From the NCBI GenBank assembly GCA_018894105.1, contig CM032124.1, positions 8,355,501 to 8,419,500 of the forward strand: a stretch of 64,000 nt of DNA. Direction: 5' to 3'. Made by a program: the position numbers and the translations under genes. Origin of the DNA: Jacaranda mimosifolia. Taxonomy: Eukaryota; Streptophyta; Magnoliopsida; Lamiales; Bignoniaceae. Shown here piece by piece: positions 35,175 to 47,085 of this stretch (positions within the stretch are counted from its first letter, which is position 1; each line of letters begins with the position of its first letter). The notes beneath the pieces were generated by a model that searched no databases, was not told the DNA's origin, and worked only from the letters and a program-made list of their open reading frames with translations.

Positions 35175-36398
35175 ATTGTTATTTCTGTGTATGGAGTTCT
35201 GTGATCAAATAGTCGAGGCGAGAACTAGGCTCTCTTTCTTTATGACGAATTAGCCCCGCACTGGTGCTAACAAAACGATGGCTATCGTTTCCCAAAATAC
35301 AACGACCGCTTAAGACGGTAGCAGCACTACAAACCGTCTTGCTTTTAGAACCTTCAGTGTTCTGAACTCTCTTTGTTATGATTCTAGATTATGCAGAACT
35401 TTCTGTATGCAGAATGTATATACGTTTATGGTCTAGGACTAACCAGATTTTTAATTTATAGAGCTAGAATTTTCATTCAAATTCAGCAATCATTTTTCAA
35501 TATTGCTGCAATCTCCAATGCAGCTAGTGCCATTTTTCAATGCTGCTGCAATCTCCAATGAAGCTAGTTTAACGATTTTTCAGAAACTAGATTTCCAATA
35601 CACTTAATAGAAGTTTGAAGGGTATTGTGGGTTCTAGTTAAGCCAATAAATTCAAATGAAATTTGGTCGAAAAAGATTAATATTGGATTAGGCCCAATTC
35701 CATTCAATTTTGACCTAAGCCCACGCCCAAGCCAAGGCCCAACCTAGTCGAGCCAAGCCGGCCAGACGGTGGCAACAGTGCGTGCATGTGAGTTGAAGGA
35801 TTATGCATATTTAGCTTTCCCATGACTTGATAACGATTTTCTAGAAATTGGATTTCCAATACACTTAATAGAAGTTTGAAGGGTGTTGTGGGCTTCAGTT
35901 GGGCCAAGAAATGCAGATGGAATTTGGTCAAAAAAGATTCATATTGGATTAGGCCCAATTCCATTCAATTCTAACCCAAGCCCAGGCCTAGCCCAGTTGA
36001 GCCGAGTCGGCCGGACGACGACAACGATGCGTGCGTGTGGGTTGGATAGAACCCACTACCATGGAGGTCTTCTCCCCTCCAAACATCCGTAGTACCCCCA
36101 AGAAGCCCATACCTTACCTCCACACTTGAATCATATATTCAAGTTTTTCTTTCATTCATTTTCCAATGTGGGATGGAGTTTTACTCCGATTCCTTTAGCT
36201 CATTCTTTAGTCTTCTTAGTTAACCTTCAAGTAGCTCACTTTAACTATTAATTTCTCATTCACTTGAAATTGGTTTTGGTCACTTAATCACATTATCGTC
36301 ATCTACCTACGGCGTTGTTTATGACGATTACCAATTTCTTAGAAATTAATATTTGAGCATACTTAAAAGTTTGGTCAAAGAAGACCAATTTTCCAACA
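35175..36398 (-). repeat. 3' LTR of the Copia element, with internal 261-bp tandem duplication
   Basis: 1224 bp against 783 bp for the other LTR. The extra length is explained partly by a tandem duplication: AACGATTTT...ATTTCCAATACACTTAATAG begins at 35571 and again at 35832. Each unit includes GGATTAGGCCCAATTCCATTCAA. Confidence 0.9.
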
Positions 36399-36915
36399 AT
36401 ATCTCACGTTAATGGAAATTAATACGACTGATGATGCAGATGTGTATGTTGACACGAAAGAGTTCAGGCAAACAACTATTGCATCAGAATAGGTAGCTTG
36501 TGGCTTTGAACCTTCCTTAGGAAGGCACCATCGGGCTTCCTTGGCTGACCAGTGAACGTGATGTCTTGAACTATTCATCAGTTTGTGTAAGCCAAGACAA
36601 CATTACTCACACAATAGTTGTTCTTATGCTTTTTAGTTCTGTTCGATTGTGTCCGTTTTAGCCATAAACACTGATCTTGGATTCATAAGTATTTACCATG
36701 AAGCAGCCCATCTTCACACTTACATAAGTGATCTCCCACAAAGAATATCCTACCATACTCTGCTATTCTAGCTCTGGGAATTATTAAAAGTTAAGACTCA
36801 ACCTTATACCCCCTCAACAGGCAGCACTTTTATATCAGAGGAATGGTTGAAGTGCTCACATGAACCTTCATAACTTAGTTGTCCCATTGAACCAAGTTCT
36901 TGAGATCTCCAATCA

Positions 36916-39900
36916 TCATGGTTGGATGTCTGCTTTGTCGATTTTTAAAGGAATGGGTTTTAATCCCATTCCTCTCGACAGGCCTTTTACTTGATCTCTA
37001 GGCAAGCCCTTAGTTAATGGATCCGTTTGATTTTCCTTGGATTTCATATAATCAAATGAAATTATCCCATTTGAGATTAATTGCCTTATGGTATTGTGTC
37101 GTCATCTGATATGATGAGATTTGCCATTCTACATGCTGTTTTGCACTCTTCTAATGGTTGATTGACTATCACAATGAATTATGATAGCAGAAACCGGCTT
37201 AAGCCAACACGGAATGTCCTCTAAAAAGTTTCTGAACCATTCTGCTTCCTCTCCTACTTTGTCTAAAGCAATGAATTTGGATTCCATTGTGAACCTAGTT
37301 ATATGGGTTTGTTTAGAGGATTTCTAGGACACAATAGCACCACCTAGGGTGAAAACATATCCACTTGTGGACTTTGTATCTTTCTTATCAGATATCTAGT
37401 TAGCATCACTATAGCCTTCTAGTACAGCTGGATATCTGGTATAATGTAACCCGAAATCCATTGTGTACTTAAGAAATCTAAGTACCCTTGTCAATGCTTT
37501 CCAGTGTGCATTGCTAGGATTACTCGTAAATCTACTTAATTTGTTTACTGAGCACATAATTTCGAGGCGAGTATAGTTTGTGAGAAACATCAAACTGCCA
37601 ATTATTCTAGAATATTCCTCTTAAGATACGGGCTCACTAGTATGTTTGCTCAGATGTTGACTGGGGTCCATAGGTGTCTTTACAGGAGAATTGTCAAAGA
37701 CGTTGAATTTCTTGAGAATTTTCTCAATATAATGGGATTGAGTTAGAATTAGTCCTTCAGACATTCTAATAATCTTAATCCCCAGTATGACATCCACTAC
37801 ACCCATATCTTTTATGTCAAAATGCTTCATAAGCATTTTCTTGGTAGTTACGATAGTATCATGAGTACTACCCATTAACAGAATGTCGTCAACATACAAG
37901 CAAGCCAAGATAAATTCACTTTGAGTGCTTTTGAAGTAAACACATTTATCACACTCGTTTATCTTAAAACCATTTGACAACATTACAGTGTCAAATTTTT
38001 CGTTCCATTATTTTGGAGCTTGTTTGAGTCCATACAATAACTTAACAAGTCTGCACACTTTCTCTTTTTGCCCCAGAATAATAAATCCTTCAAGTTGTTC
38101 CATATATATTTCTTCATCCAACTCACCATTCAGGAGGCAGTTTTTACATCCATTTGATGTATTTCAACATTATTCAGGGCTACTATTGCAATAAGTACCT
38201 TGATTGATGTGATCCTTATCACTGGTGAGTAAGTATCAAAGAAATCAAGACCTTCCTTCTATTTGAGCCCTTTTGCTACCAATCGCGCCTTGTATTTGTC
38301 TATAGAGCCATCTACCTTGTATTTCCTTCAAAGAATCCACTTGCAGCCTAATGGTTTGTGGCCTACTAGGAGATCAACGAGCTCCCAAGTGTGATTCAGC
38401 ATTATCGACTCTATTTCACTGCTGATAGCTTAATTCCAGAACGGTGCTTCTAAACTGGACAATGCTTCTCCAATTGTCCATGGTTCATTTTCCAACAAGT
38501 TAGAAAGTCTGGTCCAAACATCTTTTCCTTTCTATCCCTCTTACTCCGTCGTGGTTCTTCATTCGACTAAGAACCACTAGATGAGTCCAGAGATGTTTTT
38601 TGAGAACTTTATTTTTCCTTATTTTTGCAAGGAAAGACATTTTCAAAGAATGCATCATTCCTATATTCAATAGTCATTCATTCATTTATATTAGGAACTG
38701 CTGATTTGTGCACCAAGAATCTATAAGCACTAAGGTTGTGTGCATATCCAATGAAAATGTAATCAACAGTTTTTTGTCCTATTCTTATTTGTTTTGGCTT
38801 AGGTACTTCGACCTTGGCCAAACACCCTCACACTTTTACATATTTGTAAGAAGTTCTATGACCTTTCCACAGTTCATACAGGGTTTCATTTTCTCCTTTG
38901 TGGGGTATTTTATTCAAAATGTGGTTTGCTAAAAGAATAGCTTCCCCGCACATGTTATGGGGTAACCCATAATTAATCAACATAGCATTCATTATTTCCT
39001 TAAGATTGCAATTTTTGCGTTCAACAACTCCATTAGGCTGGGGTGAGTAAAGAGCTGTTGTTTTATGAATAATACTAGAGTTTGAGCAAACTTCTTCAAA
39101 CATTGCTCCATATTCACCACCTCCATTTTTGATAGCTTTAGTCTGTTTGCTAAATTGATTTTTACCCTCAGTTTTATAGCACTTGAATGCTTCGAGTGCT
39201 TCATCTTTGCTTCATAACAGAAATATATAGCAGAATCTTGTGCAATTGTCGATAAAAGTAATAAAATACTTTTTCCCGCCTCTAGTTTGCACTAACTTCA
39301 AATCACATATATCACTATAGATTAATTCTAGAGGCGTAATGTTCCTTTCAACCGATTAAAAAGGAACTTTAACCATTTTAGCTTCAACATAAATTTCACA
39401 CTTATAAGTTGTGTTAATTTGAAATGGAGGTAATAATTCCAAATTTATTAATCTGCGCAATGTGTTGAAATTAACATGTCCTAATCTAACATGCCATAAT
39501 TCACAACACTCAATCAAGTAAGCAGAACTAGAAGCGTTATTATTATTCACTTGAACAGTTTTGATTACAGGCATTACATTGAACTTGAACAGCCCATTCT
39601 ATACATGGCCTCTACCTAGAAATAGGCCATTCTTGGAAAGCACAAACTTATCAGACTTAAATACATGCTTAAAGCTATTTTTCACTAACAAAGACCTTAA
39701 TACTAAGTTCTTGCGAATGTCTGGCACATTAAGAACTTCATTCAACATCAGTTCCTTACCAAAAGTCATCTTCAGAACTGCCTTGCCCATTCCAGCAACA
39801 TCAGAAGTTGCAGAATTTCTTATATACAATTTCTTTTCAGTAACAGAAGTATAAGTTGAAAACATATACTTTTCAAAACAAATATGCCAAGTGGCACGAG

Positions 39901-40855
39901 TGTCAATCGACCACTCTCTCGGATTGTCAACAAGATTGGCTTCAAAGACCACAGCCGAGAGGTTCAATTCAGATAGATCCAGTGGTATGGATTTTTCCTC
40001 AGTCATATGGGCTTGATTCAGCCTATTCTTTTTAGGAAATCTACAGTATTTGGCCTTGTAATTCGGATTTCCACAGTTATAGTAATTATCTTGAAACGTC
40101 ATAAGTTTCTTGCCTTTGCTGGTTGAACCAGTTCCAGGGTGTTTTCTCTTTTTGTTGAATTGCACTTGGTTCAACTAAATTTACTTTTGCCTCCATTTTA
40201 ATCCTACCTATTTTAGCATCAGACATTCGATTGTCTTCCTCAATCCTTAATCAAACAATTAGATTTTCAAGAGTGATCTCTTTTCGTTTATGTTTAAGAT
40301 AATTCTTGAAGTCTTTCCACGACGGCGGTAGCTTTTCTATAATCACAGCTACTTAGAAGGATTCACTTAGAATCATGTTTTCAACAAGAATGTCATGCAA
40401 AATGATCTGCAGCTCTTGGACTTGACTCATGACGGATTTAAAATCCACCATCTTGTAGTCCAAAATTTTAGCTCCCATAAATTTCTTCAGATCGACATCT
40501 TCTGCCCGGTATTTCTTATCAAGTGAGTTCCATAGCTCTTTAGCTATCTTAAGAGGGTTGTATACGTTGTATAGTGAATCATCCAATCCATTTAGAATGT
40601 AGTTCCGGCACATGAAGTCACTCTGATTCCAAGCATCCAAGCAGCCTGTTTTTGGACATCAGTATCGTTTTTGGGTACGGTAAGCGCATCTTCTTTCAGG
40701 AATCTGACAAGGCTCAAGATAAAATAGCATCTTCTGCTACCACCTTTTGAAACGAGTCAAGTGAACTTCGCTGGTCTTTCTCCATGAGCAGGAACAGGAG
40801 TAGGAATTGGTGCAGTAAGAGTAATTGGCAGAATAGTAGCCTAGTTTGATGCCAT
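36916..40855 (-). pseudogene. pol: gag-pol of the Copia element, broken
   Basis: Polyprotein for capsid, protease, integrase and reverse transcriptase-RNase H. From ATG 40855 the gag follows (NYILNGLDDSLYNVY, 40610 region). The zinc knuckle at about 40085 reads [14 protein letters not shown], with the first Cys and the His replaced. The protease motif DTRATWH at about 39900 has Arg for the Gly of DTGA. The integrase zinc region has LWHVRLGHVNFNTL (39490), and the core has ALYSPQPNGVVERKN (39050). Reverse transcriptase has an intact LYVDDILLMGS (37900). RNase H has STSGYVFTLGGA and TMESKFIALDKVGEEAEW (37340-37250), and the frame ends at 36916. Many stops and shifts throughout make it non-coding today. 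The element is not capable of moving itself. Confidence 0.88.
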
Positions 40856-40886
40856 GATCACGGAAATTGATAATTCATCTTAAACT

Positions 40887-41669
40887 TGGTATTTCTGTGT
40901 ATGGAGTTCTGTGATCAAATAGTTGAGGTGAGAACTAGGCTCTCTTTCTTTAAGACAAATTAGCCCTTATTGGTGATAATGGAACCGTGGCTATCGTCTT
41001 CCAAGATACAACGACTGCTTAAGAATGTAGCAGCACTACAAATTGTCTTGCTTTTAGAACCTTTAGCGTTCTACACTCTCTTTGTTATGATTTTGGATTA
41101 TGCAGAATTTTCTGTTGGGCCAAGAAATTCAGATGAAGTTTGAAGGGTGATGTGGGTTTCAGTTAGGCCAAGAAATTCAGATGAAATTTGGTCCAAAAAG
41201 ATTAATATTGGATTAGACCCAATTCCATTCAATTCTAACCCACACCGCACCACACCACACCACACGAAGTCGAGCTGGCCGGACAGTGACGGTGCCCCGT
41301 GCGTGTGGGTTGGATTGAACATACTACTATGCAGGCCCTTTCCCCTCCAAACACTTGTGGTACCCCCAACGGGCCCATTTCTTACCTCCACACTCGAATC
41401 ATATATTCTAGTCTTTCTTTTATTCATTTTTCAATATGGGATAGAGTTTTACTCCTCCCATTCCTTTAGCTCATTCTTTAGTCTTCTTAATCAACCTTCA
41501 AGTAGCTCAATTTGACCAATAGTTTCTCATTCACCCAAAATTAGTTTTGGCCACTTAATCACATTATCGTCATCTACCTGCGGCATAGTTTGAGACAATC
41601 TCTAATTTCTTAGAAATTAATATTTGAGCATATTTAAAAGTTTGGTCAAAAAAGACCAATTTTCCAACA
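40887..41669 (-). repeat. 5' LTR of the Copia element
   Basis: 783 bp. It matches the outer parts of 35175-36398 and lacks the duplication. A run ACACCGCACCACACCACACC lies near 41243. Confidence 0.92.
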
Positions 41670-43501
41670 GAAATCCCAACAATCTTTTCAGCAATATCAG
41701 ACAGTTTTTGTTGAGTCTCCTTGTGGGTTCTGCCTTTCAGACTCGTGCTCTGAAGATCCTTACCTTGCCATTTTTTATACAGTTCAACTCCTATCCAGAC
41801 TACATCTGCTGCATTTCCTATGCTTTCTAATTCTCCATTTGTGTCCAGAGTTTTCTCTACAAGGTTAGCAAACATTAGGCCTTCTCTCCCGGCACTCAAT
41901 AACTGATTAGCCTTTTGATTCGTGATGTCAGGAAGTCCAATTGCAATGCCTGCCAAGGTCACCACTAGGAGAGACCAGCAATTAGGAGGTTCCTCAGAAT
42001 GTAAGCTTGGAACTTCGCAGCTGTCAAATTCTCTCACCCCATTGAAGTTCGCAGATTTGTGTAGAAGTTTGATTAGGTTCTTGGGTTGTTTTTCTTTACC
42101 TATCTGGATCAGCTTATCCACCTCATTGCATATATTTGTAAGCATCTTCTTGGGCAGTTCTGCTTCACCTTCAAGTAGCAGAACGTAACAGCTAAAATCC
42201 AGCTGATCTGTTCCGGCCCTTGATTCCAGTCCCCTCTTGTTTAAATTACTGATGCGGTGGATGCAAAAAAGAATTCCACCCATACAGTTAGCCGAAATGA
42301 GTAGAACTAGTTTGCTGGCAAGAACAATCACAATCTGAACCCCAATGCAGAAATTCAGGATTAATCTTTTTCCATCAAAGTTTTCCGAACTTGCGGTGCC
42401 GAATGTGTAAAGGTAAGGGACTTTCTCTCCAGTCTACCAGCTTTTGCGTCCAAAAGCCTCGACCTTAAATTCGTCTTTAAAGCTTTTATGGCCTTTCTTT
42501 GAGCTCTTGAAGAGAGCAGCACTGAGCCATCTAAACACAGGAGCAATAGTACCCAATACCACTCCAGTAGACTGAATAAAAAAAATCCAATTGATGGACC
42601 ACTTATAATTAGAAGAAGTTCGACTGAAACCTTTGTACACCAAAGGCATTCTAATCTGAGCTTCTAACAGAGTTAGAGCAACCAACAGACACATCACGCC
42701 TGAACTAACACAGGTCACTGATCGTGCGATGACAAATCGGGGGCTCCCCGTTTCTGCCATCACCCAATATCTCTTCACATCAATTCTGAGTTCATCAGTA
42801 GTAAACTTTCCCCACTCCAGTTGCTTAATCAAAACTCTTTTGTGCATTTCGTGACACATAGATTCTATGCATTTTTTGGCAGCTGGAACCATTAATTACA
42901 GCGCAGGAGCATAATGTCAGAATGAAAAGAAGCATGACAGCAGTAGACCCAATTTCCTCACCAATATTTCTCTAACATCAAGAAAATAACGCATGTGGAC
43001 AATATGAATACACTCATTTGCTGCTATTGTAATGACTAGAATGGCTAAAGCAGCTAGGTTTAGTACAATTTCATTATCTTCCATGGATCCCAAAGATGTG
43101 ACGAAATTACCCATAGCAGTTGACATCAAAACCAGGCTGCTAACCCGTGCAAGTTTATCATTGACTCCCATCATGCTACTAGTAAGATCTACTGGCAGCT
43201 TCATCGTCACAGCTAATACTGTCAAGGAAAAAGCATTTAGGGAGAAATACTGACTTGGGAACCACAACTTTTTCGTTCTGACACCCTTGAGAGCAACGGC
43301 TGCCATAGGGAGTGCGCAGGCTGCTGAAGCTGCTGCAATATATATGCCTATCCATGGCATAGGCTCATCGAGTGTCTTTTGCACCTCGTTGTCAGAGTTT
43401 CGTTGCAGTATTCGCTGCACCAGCTCCAAGTGACACGATTTACGCTGCATTCGGATGAATCCATGCACTTGTCTGAGCAATTTAATCTTTTCTGACAACA
43501 T

Positions 43502-44186
43502 GATTGATAATATTATGCTCTTTTCTTCACGGTAATGGTTTTGTTGGAGGAAGTAATAGGTTTTCTACGTAAAGGTAACTAATTTATGAACAAGCGATCT
43601 ATATCGAGAATGATTTCCAACTTATCTCTGTAGTTCTATTGGTTTTAAGAAGTTGAGGAATGCTAAGGCATTCAGACATTCGGCATCATTAAATTTATTA
43701 ACCGTAATCAAACATTTATGATCAGAACTACCAGAACTTGAGTTAGTTACGCGACGAGGCGAATGTATCATCAGGTATGGCAAAGAAAATTCGAGATTTA
43801 TTACAGTCTCGCAGCTCTGTGTACTCGTGTATCTGTGTTGAAGGTTAATTCTCATGTTCATACCTGATCAAATCACCTACTTGAAAAAAGAGTTCGTATC
43901 AATATTAAATATACCTTTCCCCAAGACATTAAAAGTGACAAATTTATCTAACCTAACAGAGAAATAAAAAAATAAAAAAAATTAACTCCATTAAGTTTTT
44001 CATCAAAATGAACTAAGGTGTATTTGATTTTGGGCTCAAGAGTACACATCCGCGAAAATGATCTTTATACACCTTGAGTAATATTCTTTTCTTTATGCTC
44101 TCTCCAATTGTTTAATTTTTTCTTTCATTATTTTATTTTATCTTACCCTTTTTTTATCTAACCTAAATTAAATACTAAAAGTTAAA
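43502..44186. other. Upstream region of copy 3
   Basis: Holds the presumed 5' flank of the membrane-protein gene. A 79-codon minus-strand frame at 43622-43861 begins with ATG but has no recognisable family and no clear splice link to the gene, so I do not call it a gene. Confidence 0.45.
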
Positions 44187-44460
44187 ACAAAATCTAAAAA
44201 TATGTTTTTTGAAATCACAAATAAGTTTATGATCATTCGAGGTGATCTAATAAAGATTTTTATGTCCAATCAACTATCAATTTGAGATAAGTATTTGAAG
44301 AAATTTTAAACTATTCAAAATAAAACATACTTGCAAATGGATCAACCAAGCAATATTATAAAATAATATCATTTGGCAAACGATGTATTGTTATATATGG
44401 TCGCTCAAATCTAAGAAACTATAACATTAAGATATGAGAGTCAAGACTAAATTCAATCGA
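44187..44460 (+). repeat. Direct repeat of about 270 bp, copy 1 (pairs with 46812-47085)
   Basis: Shares AATATGTTTTTTGAAAT, ATAAGTATT, ATAAAATA(A/G)TATCATTTGG, ATGTATTGTTATAT and CATTAAGATATGAG with the second copy in the same order. Confidence 0.82.
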
Positions 44461-44485
44461 ACCCCACGAAATTATGAAATATTTG

Positions 44486-44918
44486 GTGCTTGTTTGTTTG
44501 TAAATTGTCAAAATATTTTTTTAACTCTCAAAATACAAACAAATAACTCATCATAATGTCTAATCCCATTATCCAAAATATACTCAAAAAAACCCAAAAT
44601 GCCCTCCCAATTCATTTTCTACCCATTTCCCAATATCTAACCCTCTCATTTTTTGTCCCCCAACCCAATCTATATATATACATACTTAAATAATTTCAAA
44701 ATATCAATTTCACCCTACCAATCCAACAAAAATGTTATTGATGTGACATTTTGTCCCTTTTCAGAATACAAACAAACAAATAATTTTTTTCTAATTTATT
44801 TTCCACCTATCATCTAAAATACAAACAAACAACCATCACATTCTCTAACTCCACTTCCCAAAAACTATTTTGTCAAAATGTTGTTACAAAATGCTCCAAT
44901 TCATAAACAAACAAGCCC
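44486..44918. mobile_element. MITE-like element with terminal inverted repeat GCTTGTTTGTTT
   Basis: GTGCTTGTTTGTTT at 44486-44499 is inverted as AAACAAACAAGCCC at 44905-44918. About 430 bp, AT-rich, no ORF. Related copies lie at 11670-11960 and 44978-45420. The left flanking bases are TTT and the right are TTA, so a 3-bp duplication of PIF/Harbinger type is possible but unproven. Confidence 0.7.
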
Positions 44919-44977
44919 TTAAAGTTCTTATTTATCAGGACCATTATGGATATTTTATGTGTACCCATCAAATATTT

Positions 44978-45420
44978 AGACCTTGATTGTTTGCCATCTC
45001 GGAAAATATGTTTCAACTCACATAATTTAAATAAAGAAAATATCACATTTTCCAACTCCACTTCCCAAAGCACACAAAATTATATTCAAAATATCTCTTA
45101 TTATTCATCCTAAAAAAACCATTCTCCAATGCGCGCACACACACACATATACCAATTGTTCCACTTATATACATATTTATAATTAATATTAAAAAATTCA
45201 TTTCACTCGTCCAACATAATAAAAACTGAACGGTGTAATATTTACATTAAAATTTATCTCTTTCCAACGCACTTCCAAATAAACAATTTTCTTTTAAAAC
45301 ATCTTTCACCTACCCTCAAAATAAAAAATAAACAACTATTACATTCCCTCATTCCATTTTCCAAAACATCTTTTCTAAAAGTATATTCCACAATTCACCC
45401 AATTTGTGTTCGAACAAAGA
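44978..45420. mobile_element. MITE-like element, diverged relative of 44486-44918
   Basis: Internal words TTTCACTCGTCCAA, TTTCACCTACC, CAACTATTACATTCC and CATTTTCCAAAACATC follow the order of the neighbouring element. Ends are CCTTGATTGTTTG and CGAACAAAGACTTGG, only partly inverted. It contains a short (CA)n at about 45127. Confidence 0.55.
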
Positions 45421-45424
45421 CTTG

Positions 45425-45720
45425 GTTATTAACTTTGAACTCACAGAAAGTGCCACACTTATTTCCTCTTGAAATCTCATCAACCATCTCTGTGGCTGGA
45501 GTTTCTTATGAATTTCCTTTCCAACTTTCTTCCCCAACAGTTTTCCACAAGACATCAATATCATAACTGTTGATAGTCCAAAGCCTCTGGGATCCGGGAA
45601 GGATCGACCCAGGCCCATATAGGCCCGCATTCTGTAACAGGCCAGTTCTGCCCAAGCCCATGCTAAAATGGACCGATCCTAATCTGGGCTGTGTAGTTCT
45701 TAAAGTACCCAAATTAAGTT
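45425..45720 (+). repeat. Duplicated non-coding block, copy 2 (pairs with 31690-32040)
   Basis: Same orientation and order of conserved words as copy 1, 13.7 kb away. It lies immediately upstream of the gene fragment at 45735. Confidence 0.8.
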
Positions 45721-45734
45721 GAGCCGGTCCAAGG

Positions 45735-46433
45735 AGATAGTTGCGACTTGCGACCCTAACGACAAATCCCTCCACTCAGAAGTGTATTATCGGATTATCG
45801 GGAATCCAAGTGTGGGAGTGGCTCCGGTGAGGGCGATGAGTTTTACGGTGATGGCAAGGATAATGGGTGTTGAATTTGAACGGGAAAATGGAAGATTTTG
45901 TTGTGAGTGATTTTGATTTGAGGGAAAATTTTAATGTGGATGGTAATTGGGGAAATAAGGCTGTAGTTGAGAATGAAAATAGGGGGAATAGTGGGAGAGG
46001 TGCAAGAGTTTCAGGAACTTATCAGATGAAGGTGAAGCTTCATCCAGGTATGAGCACTCGGAGGGTGAGGATTCGATGTTCGGATGTGGTAGTGATGATG
46101 AGAGGAAGGTTGATTTGTATTATGGGAAGAATGTACTTTTGCGTGGTGGAGAAATTGGGAGAAAAGCAAATCAGTTGGTTATGAATTCAGCAGTGGGCTT
46201 TGGTTATGATGATTGGGATGATTTTTGTTCAAAAATGCAGGGAAAATAATATTGGTTCACTGGTTTGGGATGGAAGTAAGGCTGAGGGACATGCTAGCAT
46301 ACAAAGTGATGTTGGCTCCTCAAGTTTTACCGCTGCTAATTCTGTCTTATATTCTAATATGACTTTTGAAGACAGACAGAATGAGGTCAGAAGTAACGCA
46401 GCGGCTTGCAATCAAAGTCGAAGTTGTTGGTAA
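45735..46433 (+). pseudogene. Unidentified protein-coding gene fragment
   Basis: Codon-like sequence without repeats, unlike its surroundings. Readable pieces in successive frames are MEDFVVSDFDLRENFNVDG, then EDSMFGCGSDDERKVDLYYG (about 46067-46125), then SAVGFGYDDWDDFCSKMQG, then GSKAEGHASIQSDVGSSSF to a stop at 46431-46433. The acidic, Ser/Gly-rich character and the YDDWDDF motif recall a low-complexity region of a plant cytosolic protein, possibly a PX-domain or endosomal family member, but I cannot confirm this. Frame changes near 46060 and 46230 and lack of a full domain point to a pseudogene fragment or retrocopy piece. Confidence 0.55.
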
Positions 46434-46811
46434 ATTATCAGAGACAAATGTGAATGCTTTATCCACAAATTCAACCAATCTTTTGAAACGTGATGCACAA
46501 TTTTCTTTCAACTTCTTGTTGTGAAGAAGTGCAAATTGTTATTTATAATAATGACTTGGGAAACTTGTGTGCATATGCTACTGAGACTTGAGAGTCAATG
46601 CCAATAGAAAGTCTTGTCCATTAATGTTGCCTACATTTGCCTGTCCTCATTTTCCTTTTGGAAGGGGTCCATGAATATTGGACTAACATATGCTAAGCAT
46701 TAATTGCCTTGAAAGATTTGAGCTGGGGAAAACTTCTTGCATGGCTCACATCGAATAGACAAAGTCCAAATGGAGTAAATGTATGCACAGTTTGTAAGTC
46801 GAGTTGATTCA

Positions 46812-47085
46812 AAGCTAAAATATGTTTTTTGAAATTACAAATAAGATTAAAATCACTTAAAGTGACCGAATAAAAATATTTTGATGCCCAAGTTAATGAT
46901 CAATTAAACATAAGTATTCTGGAGAGGTTTTAAGTTGCTTAAAATAAATCATACTTGTAAATGTATGAACGAAGAGATATCTATAAAATAGTATCATTTG
47001 GGAAATAATGTATTGTTATATAAGGTTGCTTAAATCTAAAATGTTGTGACATTAAGATATGAGGGTCAAGACTAACTAATTGTCT
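46812..47085 (+). repeat. Direct repeat of about 270 bp, copy 2
   Basis: Second copy of 44187-44460, same orientation, moderately diverged. Confidence 0.82.

Larger units (their letters stand above)
35175..41669 (-). mobile_element. Ty1/Copia retrotransposon (minus strand) inserted in copy 3
   Basis: LTRs at 35175-36398 and 40887-41669 end in TGTTGGAAAATTGG and ACAGAAATA(A/C)CA read on minus. The flanks carry a perfect 5-bp target duplication, GAAAT at 35170-35174 and 41670-41674. Gag, protease, integrase, reverse transcriptase and RNase H are present in the Copia order on the minus strand but heavily broken. The host gene continues on both sides, which fixes the insertion as later than that gene copy. 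Lineage looks Tork-like from RNase H and gag wording, which is a guess. Confidence 0.95.
34660..43501 (-). pseudogene. Multi-pass membrane protein family gene (copy 3), split by a Copia element
   Basis: Most complete copy. It reads from ATG 43501 to 41670, is interrupted by the Copia element, and resumes 35169-34660. The N-terminal half has about six hydrophobic segments (WIGIYIAAASAACALPMAAVAL, SLTVLAVTMKLPVDLTSSM, VLNLAALAILVITIAANE and others). The middle has RYWVMAETGSPRFVIARSVTC (about 42775-42710) followed by more membrane spans to about 42270. The C-terminal half is soluble and Leu-rich (LPKKMLTNICNEVDKLIQIG, LDTNGELESIGNAADVVW), then past the insertion HRNAIKERKKSIRQAAALLG and a Ser/Asn-rich tail. 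Frame changes near 42910, 42445 and 42370, and in-frame TAGs at 35064-35066 and 34875-34877, make it a pseudogene even without the insertion. No biochemical function is known to me. Confidence 0.8.

Noticed and set aside
41147..41515. 122-codon plus-strand open frame
   Set aside because: Lies inside the Copia LTR and is repeated in the other LTR. Not a gene.
43622..43861. 79-codon minus-strand ORF with ATG upstream of membrane-protein copy 3
   Set aside because: No family resemblance, no clear splice link, and length within chance for the region.
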